Of a stretch of DNA of 64,000 nt, positions 40,286-48,112 are shown one piece after another. Every line of letters starts with the position of its first letter. The stretch's first letter is position 1. Origin of the DNA: Aquilonibacter sp963820185 (lineage in GTDB: Bacteria; Vulcanimicrobiota; Vulcanimicrobiia; Vulcanimicrobiales; Vulcanimicrobiaceae); NCBI GenBank assembly GCA_963820185.1, contig CAWFYV010000004.1:399224-463223 (forward strand). The letters run 5' to 3'. The translations under genes and the position numbers were made by a program. Under the pieces are notes generated by a model. The model was given only the letters and a program-made list of their open reading frames with translations. It searched no databases and was not told the DNA's origin.

Positions 40286-42130
40286 CTAAAGCGTAATCCT
40301 TTGGTCCACGACCAAAGCGGTGCCGCGCACGGTCGGCGGAGGGCCGCCCGGTACGGAGGGCAAGCCGGTCAGGCCATAGCGCTGGAGCTGCACGAGCAGC
40401 TGCTGGCCGTTGGTAAAGTCCCACTCGCCGCCGGCAAAGGCAACGCCGTAGATGCCCTGGACCGGCGTGGTCGACCAGCTGCCGTTGGCGCTGTAACGGC
40501 CGTAGCCGATGCTCGCAACGATCCGCTTATTCCAATGATGCTGGATGCTGCCGATGACTTGCGGGTAGTTCATGCTCACCAAGTCGACGGGGTCGAGTGC
40601 TGGGCGATACGACCGGTCCCACACCGTGTCGAATGCGAGGTCGTTGTCCTTCCAATGCCAGGCTGCATAGAGCGCGACTTGCCGCTGCCACCCGAGCGTT
40701 GCGAACTGATCGAGCTGCGGCAAGAAAAATCCGTCGACCCAGCCTTCCTGCGACGCGCTCGACAACGTGATCGGCTCGATTTGGCGCCAGACGTAAGCGT
40801 CAGCATGCGCTTCAAACCGACCGCGTACGTAGTCGGCATGCGCGCGATAGCCTTGGCGATTGATGCCGATGATCGAATTGTCGATAGCTTGATAGGTTGA
40901 TTTCAACCACTGCCCGGGCCACGACCACGCAACGCTCCACACGTTCTCGGGGACGCCGTACGGCAAGATCACCGTCGCGTAGCGCGGATCGAAACGATAG
41001 TACTCGACGCCGAGATCGACGATCGTATTGAAGTGCCGCGTGAACGCATAGTGTTGGTAGGTTCCGGGCTGCTGCGTACCCGGGAGGGTCGCAAGGCCGT
41101 CGTGATACCACGCTTCGCCCAGCTCAACGAGTACGTCGTCGCCGTGGAATGGGTGCACGAAGCCGCGCACGCCCGCGATCGTCTGCGCCTGATTGGCAAG
41201 CACGCTCGAGAAGAGCCGCCCCTGCGGACCTGGATACAACGTTTGATCGGTGCCGAAGAAGGTCGTCGTGTTGATCGGATCGCCGGAGGTCGTGATGTTT
41301 GCAACTTGCGCGGAGAAGCGGCCGTAGTCGCCGCGATCGAGCACATAGGAGCCCATCGCAAGACGCGCGCCAGTGCCCTGCAAAACCGGCAGCAACGCGT
41401 CGGTCAGCTCGACCGTCGATTGTCCGCGCGCAACCACCGCGTCGGCACCGAGCAACGGCAACGACGCCGGCGAGGCAGACCATGCGTCAACGTTGGGCAT
41501 ACCTGGGCCGAGTGTTTCTGCACTCGTGACGCCGATCGACGGATTTGCATTTGTTACGGCTGCGGGCGCAAAGACGAAACGGTCGGTCTGCGTGAGATTG
41601 ACATAGCCGCCGCTGAGTTTCCACGCGCCGTCGTTGCTCGCGAGCGATGCTGCGTAGGGAAGTACGAATTGCGCAGCACCGCCTTCGATTCCCTGACCGC
41701 CGCTTTGCGGAAAGTTGATCGCGTAGTTGATCGGTGAATGGCCTTGGTGCGGATCGAGCGGCCCTTGCCAGGGCTCGCTCCAATACATGAGGTTGTTCAG
41801 ATCGCCGGCGTAGCCGCCGAGGAGCACTTGCGCGTCGAGCGTCACCGAGCGCGTGCGATCCTTTGCATCGACGAGATATTGGAGCACGCCCGCATTTCCC
41901 GGCGTTTGCACGGTGCTGGTAAACCAGTTGTAGGGCGACATCGGTGAGAGTGGGAGACCGTTTTCGAACGACGCGGCTTCGGGCGGTGCAAGCCCGGGCC
42001 CGGTCGCACCTTGCGACACGAACACGTTTGCGCCTTGCGCGTGCAACGAGAAGCCCGGCGTGGGTGAAGGCGAAGGCGTCGGGGTTGCAGCGAGAAGCCC
42101 AACCGCGAGAGCAAACGTCAAAACTCGCAT
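40286..42130 (-). CDS. Predicted outer-membrane beta-barrel protein
   Basis: A 614-aa exported protein: signal peptide MRVLTFALAVGLLA, a Pro/Thr/Ser linker (ATPTPSPSPTPG), then alternating amphipathic strands rich in Tyr, Trp and Gly (e.g. TFFGTDQTLYPGPQGRLFSSVLANQ, YAFTRHFNTIVDLGVEYYRFDP, VASIGYGRYSANGSW). The extreme C-terminus (TALVVDQRITL) is strand-like. This pattern suits a porin-like or DUF-type barrel of 16-22 strands. No plug or TonB box is seen. A 42-aa ORF lies 52 nt upstream on the same strand. Substrate unknown. Confidence 0.75.
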   Translation of the reverse strand: MRVLTFALAVGLLAATPTPSPSPTPGFSLHAQGANVFVSQGATGPGLAPPEAASFENGLPLSPMSPYNWFTSTVQTPGNAGVLQYLVDAKDRTRSVTLDAQVLLGGYAGDLNNLMYWSEPWQGPLDPHQGHSPINYAINFPQSGGQGIEGGAAQFVLPYAASLASNDGAWKLSGGYVNLTQTDRFVFAPAAVTNANPSIGVTSAETLGPGMPNVDAWSASPASLPLLGADAVVARGQSTVELTDALLPVLQGTGARLAMGSYVLDRGDYGRFSAQVANITTSGDPINTTTFFGTDQTLYPGPQGRLFSSVLANQAQTIAGVRGFVHPFHGDDVLVELGEAWYHDGLATLPGTQQPGTYQHYAFTRHFNTIVDLGVEYYRFDPRYATVILPYGVPENVWSVAWSWPGQWLKSTYQAIDNSIIGINRQGYRAHADYVRGRFEAHADAYVWRQIEPITLSSASQEGWVDGFFLPQLDQFATLGWQRQVALYAAWHWKDNDLAFDTVWDRSYRPALDPVDLVSMNYPQVIGSIQHHWNKRIVASIGYGRYSANGSWSTTPVQGIYGVAFAGGEWDFTNGQQLLVQLQRYGLTGLPSVPGGPPPTVRGTALVVDQRITL

Positions 42131-42182
42131 CTGTATAGACAGTGCGAGCTAGAGCGAGTGGGAGCCTCTAGTTACGCCTGAT

Positions 42183-42311
42183 TTAACGGTGCGGCAGCAT
42201 CGCGAGCCATGGGCTGAATCGCGTGTTCGTTTCGAATTGGCCGGCGCGCAGCCGGTCGTCGTGGGGCGTTGCGGGCTTGGCGCCGCAAATGAATGCCAGC
42301 AGTGCTTTCAT
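42183..42311 (-). CDS. Putative 42-aa small protein with perfect Shine-Dalgarno
   Basis: ATG at 42311 is preceded by GAGGAGG with about 9 nt spacing, the strongest ribosome-binding site in the window, and by an AT-rich stretch (ATATATAGCAGAATATAT) that stands out from the GC-rich surroundings. The 42 codons encode MKALLAFICGAKPATPHDDR and end RFSPWLAMLPHR. The short hydrophobic start is too short for a membrane anchor. It could be a small protein or a leader peptide for the barrel gene downstream. A longer reading in another frame (42172-42363) lacks such signals. Confidence 0.55.
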   Translation of the reverse strand: MKALLAFICGAKPATPHDDRLRAGQFETNTRFSPWLAMLPHR

Positions 42312-42392
42312 CGCACGTAGCCTCCTCTGTTAAATATATTCTGCTATATATATCGGCCGGCACGCACCGTGGAAATTACGGGGATGTAAGGC

Positions 42393-43463
42393 TTACGTCT
42401 TGGTTTTCCGGCCGCGCTGATACTCTGGTGGGACAAACGACTCAGCCCCGAGCGCATCGGCGGCATCCCAGACCCAATTCGGGTTGCGGATGAAGCCGCG
42501 CGCGAGCGCAACCGCGTCGGCCTGTCCGGTCCCAATGATCTCTTCGGCCTGGGCCGGTTGGGTGATCATGCCGACCGCAATCGTCGTCATGCCCGTCGCC
42601 TTCTTGATCGCTTCAGAGAACGGCACTTGGTAGCCTGGGCCGATCTCGATCTGCTGCGCGGGCGAGAGTCCGCCGCTCGAGACGTCAATGAAGTCGCAGC
42701 CACGCTCTTGCAGCGCACGCACGAACACGATCGTCTGCTCGAGATCCCATCCACCGGGAACCCAATCGCTCGCGGAGAGGCGTACGCCAAGCGGTTTCTC
42801 CTTCGGCCAGACGCTGCGCGCTGCGTCGAAGAGCTCGAGCGGAAAGCGCATCCGGTTTTCGAGCGAACCGCCGTATGCGTCGGTGCGCACGTTCGAGAGC
42901 GGCGAGAGAAACTGGTGGGCGAGATAGCCGTGCGCAAAGTGCAGTTCGATGACGTCGACGTCCAGGCGCTGCGCGCGCTCGGCCGCCACAATAAAATCGT
43001 TGCGCACTTTTTGCAGACCGCCAGCGTCGAGTGCTTTTGGCGCGGGCCAGTCGCCATACGGCAGCGCCGACGCTGAGACCGTCTGATAGGCGTGCGCGCC
43101 GCTTGCTGCGCCGCCGCCTTCCCACGGCGGTACGGTCGAGCCTTTGCGCCCCGCATGCGCAAGCTGCACACCGATCTTGCTGCGCGTCCATTTCCGTACG
43201 AAGGCGACGACGCGCGCCATCGCATCCTCGTTCTCGTCGGAATAGAGACCGAGATCCGCATCGGTGATGCGGCCTTCCGGACTCACGTGCGTGGCTTCAA
43301 AGAAGGCCAGGCCTGGTCCACAGAGCGCGAAGTGGCCGAGATTGACGAGATGCCAATCGTTCGCGTTGCCGTCGGTCGACGAGTACTGGCACATCGGCGA
43401 GACGACGATCCGGTTCTCGAGTGTCAGGCCGCGCAGTGTGATGGGAGAGAAAAGCTTGCTCAC
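42393..43463 (-). CDS. NADH:flavin oxidoreductase, OYE family (YqjM-like)
   Basis: A 356-aa FMN-dependent ene-reductase. It opens with LFSPITLRGLTLENRIVVSPMCQYSSTDG, where the Cys of PMCQYS is the class II/YqjM redox sensor, then QLAHAGRKGS, HFAHGYLAHQFLSPLSNVRTDAYGGSLENRMRF and the FMN phosphate site (DAVALARGFIRNPNWV). GTG 43463 is chosen since homologues begin at SKLFSP; the frame is open upstream but that portion is antisense to paiB. It is divergent from paiB. It reduces activated C=C bonds; physiological substrate unknown. Confidence 0.94.
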   Translation of the reverse strand: MSKLFSPITLRGLTLENRIVVSPMCQYSSTDGNANDWHLVNLGHFALCGPGLAFFEATHVSPEGRITDADLGLYSDENEDAMARVVAFVRKWTRSKIGVQLAHAGRKGSTVPPWEGGGAASGAHAYQTVSASALPYGDWPAPKALDAGGLQKVRNDFIVAAERAQRLDVDVIELHFAHGYLAHQFLSPLSNVRTDAYGGSLENRMRFPLELFDAARSVWPKEKPLGVRLSASDWVPGGWDLEQTIVFVRALQERGCDFIDVSSGGLSPAQQIEIGPGYQVPFSEAIKKATGMTTIAVGMITQPAQAEEIIGTGQADAVALARGFIRNPNWVWDAADALGAESFVPPEYQRGRKTKT

Positions 43464-43505
43464 GAAACCCTCGTACACAATGAATTCCCCTGAGGTTGCG
43501 CCCGC

Positions 43506-44139
43506 ATGACCTATCGCCCTCCGCACGTCCGCGCTGACGACCGGGCGCCGTTGCTGGACTTGATCGCCGCCCATCCGCTCGCCACGTTCATCACGGTCGC
43601 GGACGGCGCGCCGGTCGTGACCTATCTGCCGATGCTGGCGCGCGAGGAGAATGGCGCAGTAATTCTCGAGGGCCATCTCGCGCGCGCCAACAATCAATGG
43701 CGCGGGGGCGACGGCACGGCAGCCGCGCTCTTTCGCGTGGCTGAACACTACGTCTCGCCAACGTGGTATGCGACCAAACACATCAACGGACGCGTGGTGC
43801 CGACCTTCGACTACATTGCGGTCGAGGCGCGTGGTGCCGTACATTTCATCGATGACGCCGTATGGCTGCGCGAGTTCGTTGCGCGCCTGACCCACGCCGA
43901 GGAAACGAAGGTCGGCGCGAACTGGACGACTCGAGGACGCGCCGGAAGATTATATGGAGTCGCAGCTCAAGGCGATTGTCGGCGTGCAAATGCGTGTCGA
44001 TGCCTTGACCGGCCTCCTCAAAGTGAATCGTCATCACCCGGCCGAGAACGTTGCGGGCGTGATCGCCGGATCTCGAAAAACTCGGCACCGCCGATGCAAC
44101 GGCCATCGCCGCGCTCATGCGCAGCGATCTCGGAGGTAA
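43506..44139 (+). pseudogene. Frameshifted PaiB-like FMN-binding negative transcriptional regulator
   Basis: The first ~140 codons match the PaiB family: PPHVRADDRAPLLDLIAAHPLATFITV, YLPMLAREENGAVILEGHLARANNQW, VSPTWYATKHINGRVVPTFDY. Around 43928 the frame breaks; the expected continuation (EDAPEDYMESQLKAIVGVQM ... KVNRHHPAENVAGVIAG) lies in the +1 register, and around 44075 a second +1 shift is needed to reach LEKLGTADATAIAALM. Both are explained by one extra base each. Unshifted, the ORF would run to 44147 with a nonsense tail. Either a recent pseudogene or assembly indels. Confidence 0.8.
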
Positions 44140-44143
44140 GATC

Positions 44144-44476
44144 ATGACTACATTCCTGCGTCTCGGCCTCGCGCTTCTGCTCGTCGCCGTCTTCAGTGTG
44201 CCAGCGGTCGCCGCGGCCAGCAAGCGTTACATCGTGGTCAATAACACGAGCGATGCGACAATTGATGCCGGCTTCGTACAGCCGCCGGGCTCAACAGTAC
44301 TCAAGGCCTACGGCACGGTGAACCCCAACAAGAGCCAGACCTTCACGGTCATCGCCGTTGAGACCAAGATCGTGGTACGCTCGAAGGCCTGCCACGGCTC
44401 GACGAACGTCGTGCTCCCGACACGCGAGCACGTGACCGTCAACGTCACGAACGGCTGCAAGGTCTCTGTTCAGTAA
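44144..44476 (+). CDS. Small secreted hypothetical protein with two cysteines
   Basis: A 110-aa protein with a signal peptide (LGLALLLVAVFSVPAVAAA) and a beta-rich mature part containing IVVNNTSDATIDAGFV, YGTVNPNKS and cysteines in SKACHG and TNGCKV. GGAGG sits 7 nt before the ATG at 44144; upstream in-frame codons belong to the broken paiB end. Its outline matches the secreted protein at 14918-15301. Function unknown. Confidence 0.7.
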   Translation: MTTFLRLGLALLLVAVFSVPAVAAASKRYIVVNNTSDATIDAGFVQPPGSTVLKAYGTVNPNKSQTFTVIAVETKIVVRSKACHGSTNVVLPTREHVTVNVTNGCKVSVQ

Positions 44477-44488
44477 GGCAACGCTACC

Positions 44489-44836
44489 GTGCCGGACGCC
44501 GACGAGGTTAGCGCGCGCTACAAGCCACTCATAAACCTAATTGCCGCGCTCTATGCCGACGACGCCGACGTCCGCGTGCACCTTGAGAGCATAAGGGTGT
44601 TCAAGGAGGAGTGGGACAGCAATCGTGCGGGCGGGCATTTCTGGTTCGAGGCATCGACCTCGGGGCCGCCGCTGTCATGCGAAACCGTCGACGCGCAGGC
44701 GACCGACCCGGATGGAATGCCGATCGAAATTATCCTGCACTTTGTCGGCCCAGGCGTCGATTGGGGCGAATGGTTCAGAAACGATGCTGAACCCGTGATG
44801 TGTTGGCCGCCCTCATCCGTCGAGCGCGTAGGGTAG
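44489..44836 (+). CDS. Hypothetical protein
   Basis: A 115-aa acidic protein without signal peptide, starting at GTG 44489 (MPDADEVSARYKPLINLIAALY). The centre has a strand-rich part (GHFWFEASTSGPP, GMPIEIILHFVGPGVDWGEWF) and two cysteines. It follows the secreted gene by 12 nt and is convergent with tonB. No family recognised; moderate confidence because the ribosome-binding site is weak. Confidence 0.5.
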   Translation: MPDADEVSARYKPLINLIAALYADDADVRVHLESIRVFKEEWDSNRAGGHFWFEASTSGPPLSCETVDAQATDPDGMPIEIILHFVGPGVDWGEWFRNDAEPVMCWPPSSVERVG

Positions 44837-44844
44837 CAGTCGCA

Positions 44845-45528
44845 TCAATTCGGCGAGAAGTCCGCATGGAAAATGTACGTTCCCTCGACTGGAAGACAGT
44901 TCGCGATTTGCGGAGTATAAGTCGTTTGCCGCGCTGCACGCAGAGCTGCCTGATCGATCGCAGTGTTGTTCGACGATCGAAAGATCTTTGAGTCGACAAG
45001 CCGGCCTTTATCGTCGATCGTCACCTGTACGAGCACAGTCATCGCTCCTAAACCGAGATCGCGGGCTGGGTCCGGATAGTCGGGCGAGATTGGGTTGAGT
45101 ACGGACGCATCTTGATTGGGGTTCGAGCACGTCGGCCCCGTTGTTGCGGGATCTGCCGTCGCATCTGTCGTTGCCCCGGGTCCTTGTGAACCAGGTATGC
45201 CATCGGGTCCGCCGTTTTTCGCCGGGACATACGGCGGCGCCGCGGGTCCGGACGTGCCCTGTGTTATCGGCGGGGCTATGGCCAACGATTTCGCTGCAAT
45301 CGAACGCGGCGTCGTCTTGTGCGAGGGCGGTGGGGTCGGCTTCGGCGGCGGGGTGCTTATGCGCGCGGCATGTATGATCGAGAAAATATCCGGTTTCACG
45401 TACGTGTTCGGCGATGCTAAATTGGGGTAGAGCGGAGTGACAAACGCATTGAGCATGAGCGATAGTAATAAACAAATCCCCAAGTAGTTGTGTATCCGTT
45501 CTCCGGTGGAAATGAATGTGCGTTCCAT
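44845..45528 (-). CDS. tonB: TonB family energy-transducing protein
   Basis: A 227-aa protein: N-terminal anchor (IHNYLGICLLLSLMLNAFVTPLY), a Pro-rich periplasm-spanning region (ISTPPPKPTPPPSHKTTPRS), a Gly/Thr-rich linker, and a C-terminal TonB domain (GAMTVLVQVTIDDKGRLVDSKIFRSSNNTAIDQAALRAARQTTYTPQI). ATG 45528 is used since the anchor follows at once; upstream codons overlap a truncated HNH gene. It would energise the two TonB-dependent receptors in this window. No exbB or exbD gene adjoins it. Confidence 0.88.
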   Translation of the reverse strand: MERTFISTGERIHNYLGICLLLSLMLNAFVTPLYPNLASPNTYVKPDIFSIIHAARISTPPPKPTPPPSHKTTPRSIAAKSLAIAPPITQGTSGPAAPPYVPAKNGGPDGIPGSQGPGATTDATADPATTGPTCSNPNQDASVLNPISPDYPDPARDLGLGAMTVLVQVTIDDKGRLVDSKIFRSSNNTAIDQAALRAARQTTYTPQIANCLPVEGTYIFHADFSPN

Positions 45529-45545
45529 CTTTTGGAGCACAAACG

Positions 45546-45815
45546 CATGCTCGAGCCTCGATATCTGCTGTTCCGTACGAGAATTATTTCGAGCGGAATC
45601 GTGGGCACGTGCGGATTGGTCTTCCCTTTGAGATAGCCTTGCCCAAGCCAATGCGCGGTTGAGATTCCGTGCTCGCGTATCCGGCCGCGCAGCACCGCAT
45701 AGTTGCCACCAGTGGGTCGCAAGCCAAGTAATCGCAGCGCCCCAGCCGCAGAGGTTGCCGACGATACGGCTTTTTCATATTGATCCGCAGAGCGTCGTTG
45801 AATACGCCGCGCCAT
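45546..45815 (-). pseudogene. Truncated HNH-endonuclease gene (N-terminal part only)
   Basis: About 90 codons look like the DNA-binding N-terminus shared by many phage/actinobacterial HNH homing-type nucleases: AVSSATSAAGALRLLGLRPTGGNYAVLRGRIREHGISTAHWLGQGYLKG, then PLEIILVRNSRYRGSS. Intact relatives continue for ~80 residues with CxxC and an HNH core; here the similarity stops at about 45546. The remaining codons (to 45417) only shadow tonB in another frame. It lies 102 nt downstream of the intron-bearing tRNA-Leu and has no ribosome-binding site. Confidence 0.65.
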
Positions 45816-45916
45816 TTAGCGATAATATCGTCGCGCTGAGGCACATGGTTGGCACAGACGTATGCGCTCCCTCGACTACGGCGCTGCGCGCCTGCGCTCG
45901 GGATGACAAAAAATTT

Positions 45917-46242
45917 TGGGATGACCGGGGGTCGAACCCGGACGCCGATTTCTCGGCTGCAGATTTTCGCACCACTATAACTTTCGTTACCGCTTCGCGT
46001 TTGTGGTCCGGACTGTGCCTTGACCGTGCATGTTCGAAATCTCGAACGTGTTTAGGCCGCGCCCGTCCAGTCTCTACACCTTCGGAGATTCGCGCCGGAG
46101 CGCGAATCCTGTTTGGCTCGGCGTTGTCGTGCTGACGCGACGAGTTCGCCGACTTTGAGCGCATCCCGCAGGCAGTTTCCCATCCTGCGGCTCAGGGGTT
46201 TTATCCCAAGTCTGCTGTGTCTGCCAATTCCACCATCATCCC
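45917..46242 (-). tRNA. tRNA-Leu (UAA) interrupted by a group I intron
   Basis: Exon 1 (46242-46208, 35 nt) and exon 2 (45967-45917, 51 nt) join to an 86-nt type II tRNA. The acceptor is GGGATGA/TCATCCC; the D-arm has AATTGGCAGAC; the anticodon stem GCAGA/TCTGC encloses the loop CTTAAAA, giving UAA. The long variable arm GCCGA-GAAA-TCGGC fits leucine, and the T-arm is CCGGG-TTCGACC-CCCGG. The discriminator is A and CCA is not encoded. The intron splits U34 from A35. The gene begins 12 nt after the DUF2630 stop with no evident promoter of its own. Confidence 0.95.
45968..46207 (-). ncRNA. Group I self-splicing intron (IC3-like), 240 nt
   Basis: Core elements appear in order on the minus strand: a P2 hairpin (CCGCAGG...CCTGCGG) with a GGGAAAC loop; Q element CAACGCCGAGCCAA (46113-46126); P6 GATTCGCGC/GCGCGAATC; R element GAAGGTGTAGAGACTGGACGG (46063-46083); P8 GTTCGA/TCGAAC; S element AAGGCACAGTCCGG (46008-46021); and a P9 stem capped by GAAA. 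P1 forms between exon CUU plus intron GGG and CCUGAG, with a U-G wobble at the 5' splice site. The intron ends in G. There is no internal ORF. The blocks closely resemble those I recall of the Azoarcus tRNA-Ile intron. Confidence 0.93.
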
Positions 46243-46254
46243 CGATGGTTGTTG

Positions 46255-46497
46255 TTACTGCTGGTAGTGTTCGACCGTGTCGGCCGTGCGCATGTGTGCG
46301 ACATCGGGATCTTGTCCGGCGTCACGACGCGCGCGGCGCTGGCGTAACAGGTCGTAGTACAGATCGAGCTGCACCTGGACGTCTTCCAAGCGCAAGCGGT
46401 CTTGCGGCGTCAGTTTCCCGGCGTCACCGTGCTCGAGCAACTTGTGCTCTTCAGCTACCAGGTCCTCGATGTGCTGGTGAATCGACTTGTCGTCCAT
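46255..46497 (-). CDS. DUF2630 family protein
   Basis: An 80-aa helical protein beginning MDDKSIHQHIEDLVAEEHKLLEHGD and containing LTPQDRLRLEDVQVQLDLYYDLLRQRRARRDAG, the DUF2630 pattern. It is small, highly charged and of unknown role. ATG 46497 lies inside the 3' end of ppx (47-nt overlap); a longer reading would overlap far more. tRNA-Leu begins 12 nt downstream. Confidence 0.88.
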   Translation of the reverse strand: MDDKSIHQHIEDLVAEEHKLLEHGDAGKLTPQDRLRLEDVQVQLDLYYDLLRQRRARRDAGQDPDVAHMRTADTVEHYQQ

Positions 46498-47446
46498 GCC
46501 GGAACCATCCGGGATCATGCCCCGGCCGTCCTGCCCGGTCGCGCTGCTGGAGCAGGTACCCGAGCAGCAAATCGGCGGTCGTCGCGGTCGCGCGGTCGTG
46601 ACCGACCAGGTCAAGCACGGTTTCCAGCACGATGATCCCGGCCGGAAGTATGTCGGCGCGCTGCGGCTTCATGCCGTCGAGCTTCTTGCGCTCCTCGAGT
46701 GACAGGCCGCATAAGCGCACAAGCGCGCGCTGGAGGTCCGTGCGCGAAAGCTCGTACGATTCGAAGAGCGTACGCTTGCCGCGAATCAGCGCTGCGGTCG
46801 TCGTCGCCGTACCGCCGACGAACGCAAGGTTTGCGACTTTCGGAAACTTCGCGATCGGCGCAAGTGCCTCGCGCGCAAGCTTGCGCGCTTGTTCGATCGT
46901 ATCGAGGTCGACGACACCTTCGCGCCCGGTCAAGAGCGGCAGGGTTTCGGTCAAGCGCACCGCCCCGATCTCGCACGACACCGTCTTCGATGGCGCCGGC
47001 GAGTCGCCGACGGCGTACTCCGTGCTGCCGCCACCAAGATCCAGCACACCGAGCTCTTCGCCGTGCAATGGACCAAACGCCGTGATCGCGCCGCGATACG
47101 ATGCTTCGGCCTCTTCATCACCGCTAAGGATATGCACCGGCACACCGAGCATCGTCTCCATGCGCGCGGTGAACGCGTCGCCATTCTCGGCGCGACGCAA
47201 CGCGCTCGTTGCGATCGCAAAGAGCCGCACGTAGTGTCCGCGCACAGCGCGCAAATGTGCGGTGATCGCGTCTAGCGTACGCTGCATTGGTTCATCGCCG
47301 AGTTTGCCACGCTCGCGTACGCCTTCACCGATGCGCGTCCCAACCGAGCGTGCGAGATCGACGTGCGGACGCTCGGGGGCCATATCGGCGAGCAGCACGC
47401 GGGTGGAGTTTGTTCCGACGGAAATTATTGCGTAATGTTTACTCAA
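46451..47446 (-). CDS. ppx: Exopolyphosphatase, Ppx/GppA family
   Basis: A 331-aa phosphatase of the ASKHA fold acting on polyphosphate or pppGpp. Motifs: YAIISVGTNSTRVLLADM, IATSALRRAENGDAF, GVLDLGGGSTEYAVG, FVGGTATTTAALI. The start is TTG 47446, overlapping the stop of the S1-like gene. It is the short form, without the C-terminal HD domain. The last ~30 residues after LLLGYLLQQ look non-family and run into the DUF2630 gene, so the original stop may have been lost. Confidence 0.92.
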   Translation of the reverse strand: MSKHYAIISVGTNSTRVLLADMAPERPHVDLARSVGTRIGEGVRERGKLGDEPMQRTLDAITAHLRAVRGHYVRLFAIATSALRRAENGDAFTARMETMLGVPVHILSGDEEAEASYRGAITAFGPLHGEELGVLDLGGGSTEYAVGDSPAPSKTVSCEIGAVRLTETLPLLTGREGVVDLDTIEQARKLAREALAPIAKFPKVANLAFVGGTATTTAALIRGKRTLFESYELSRTDLQRALVRLCGLSLEERKKLDGMKPQRADILPAGIIVLETVLDLVGHDRATATTADLLLGYLLQQRDRAGRPGHDPGWFRHGRQVDSPAHRGPGS

Positions 47447-47783
47447 ATTGCGCGGCGCGCTTCTTCTTACTTAAGAAGTGCCGCTCGTGCGCCGGTACGC
47501 CGTCGGCGTCGTTTTCCCATTCCTGCGTGCTCTCGAGGTAACGCGCGATCTGCGCATCGAGTTCGGGTTCGTCGATGCGAGGAACGATTGTAACCATTGG
47601 CCGCCGCGCACTCGGATGCATGACGAATGCGAGCGACTCGCGCGACGACATGCCGCGTTCGTAGTCATTGCGGTGCGCCTCCACATCGCCGGCTGGTGCG
47701 CTTGCGAGTTCGCCGCTCTCCAGGCGCACGGTTGCACCGTACGCATTCACGTTGAGTACAAAGCCGTAGACGCGTTCGTTCAC
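47439..47783 (-). CDS. S1-like RNA-binding-type protein
   Basis: A 114-aa protein whose first half (MNERVYGFVLNVNAYGATVRLESGELASAPAGDVEAH) resembles an S1/OB-fold strand pattern as in small RNA-binding proteins. The C-terminal half is charged, with ARYLESTQEWENDADG and KKKRAA. The ATG overlaps the stop of the FtsB-like gene (ATGA). The assignment is by strand pattern only. Confidence 0.65.
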   Translation of the reverse strand: MNERVYGFVLNVNAYGATVRLESGELASAPAGDVEAHRNDYERGMSSRESLAFVMHPSARRPMVTIVPRIDEPELDAQIARYLESTQEWENDADGVPAHERHFLSKKKRAAQFE

Positions 47784-48112
47784 GGAGTGGCGGAAGATTG
47801 CGGCGCGGGAAGCGGGCTAACGAACACGATCGCTTCGTTCGAGCGCACCAGGCGCAAGCGATCGTGGATCTCAGGGATCGCGCCTTGCGGATCTTGCAGA
47901 CGTCGCAGTTGACGCAGCTGCCAGTCGCGGTGCGCCTGGAGTTGCGAAATATCGTTCTGCGTCACAGCGAGTTCGCGAGAGAGCGCAACGTTCTGATGAA
48001 TCACGCGCGCGAACTGAATCGCGACCAGCGTGAAGACGAGCAGTGCGAGGGTGGTGGCTCCAACGCGGCCGAGAAAACGCACGATCAGCGAAGCGCGCGT
48101 GCGACGCTTCAC
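47780..48112 (-). CDS. FtsB/DivIC-like septum formation initiator
   Basis: A 110-aa bitopic membrane protein: short basic cytoplasmic end (MKRRTRASLIVRFLGRVG), one helix (ATTLALLVFTLVAIQFA) and a coiled-coil (NVALSRELAVTQNDISQLQAHRDWQLRQLRRLQDP) in the periplasm, the layout of FtsB/DivIC/FtsL proteins of the divisome. GTG 48112 overlapping the accA stop (GTGA) is preferred to an ATG 42 nt earlier, which would overlap accA by 46 nt. No other cell-division gene is next to it. Confidence 0.78.
   Translation of the reverse strand: MKRRTRASLIVRFLGRVGATTLALLVFTLVAIQFARVIHQNVALSRELAVTQNDISQLQAHRDWQLRQLRRLQDPQGAIPEIHDRLRLVRSNEAIVFVSPLPAPQSSATP

Noticed and set aside
45417..45545. Continuation of the HNH-like reading frame toward 45417
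   Set aside because: It only overlaps the tonB N-terminus in another register and has no resemblance to HNH catalytic motifs.
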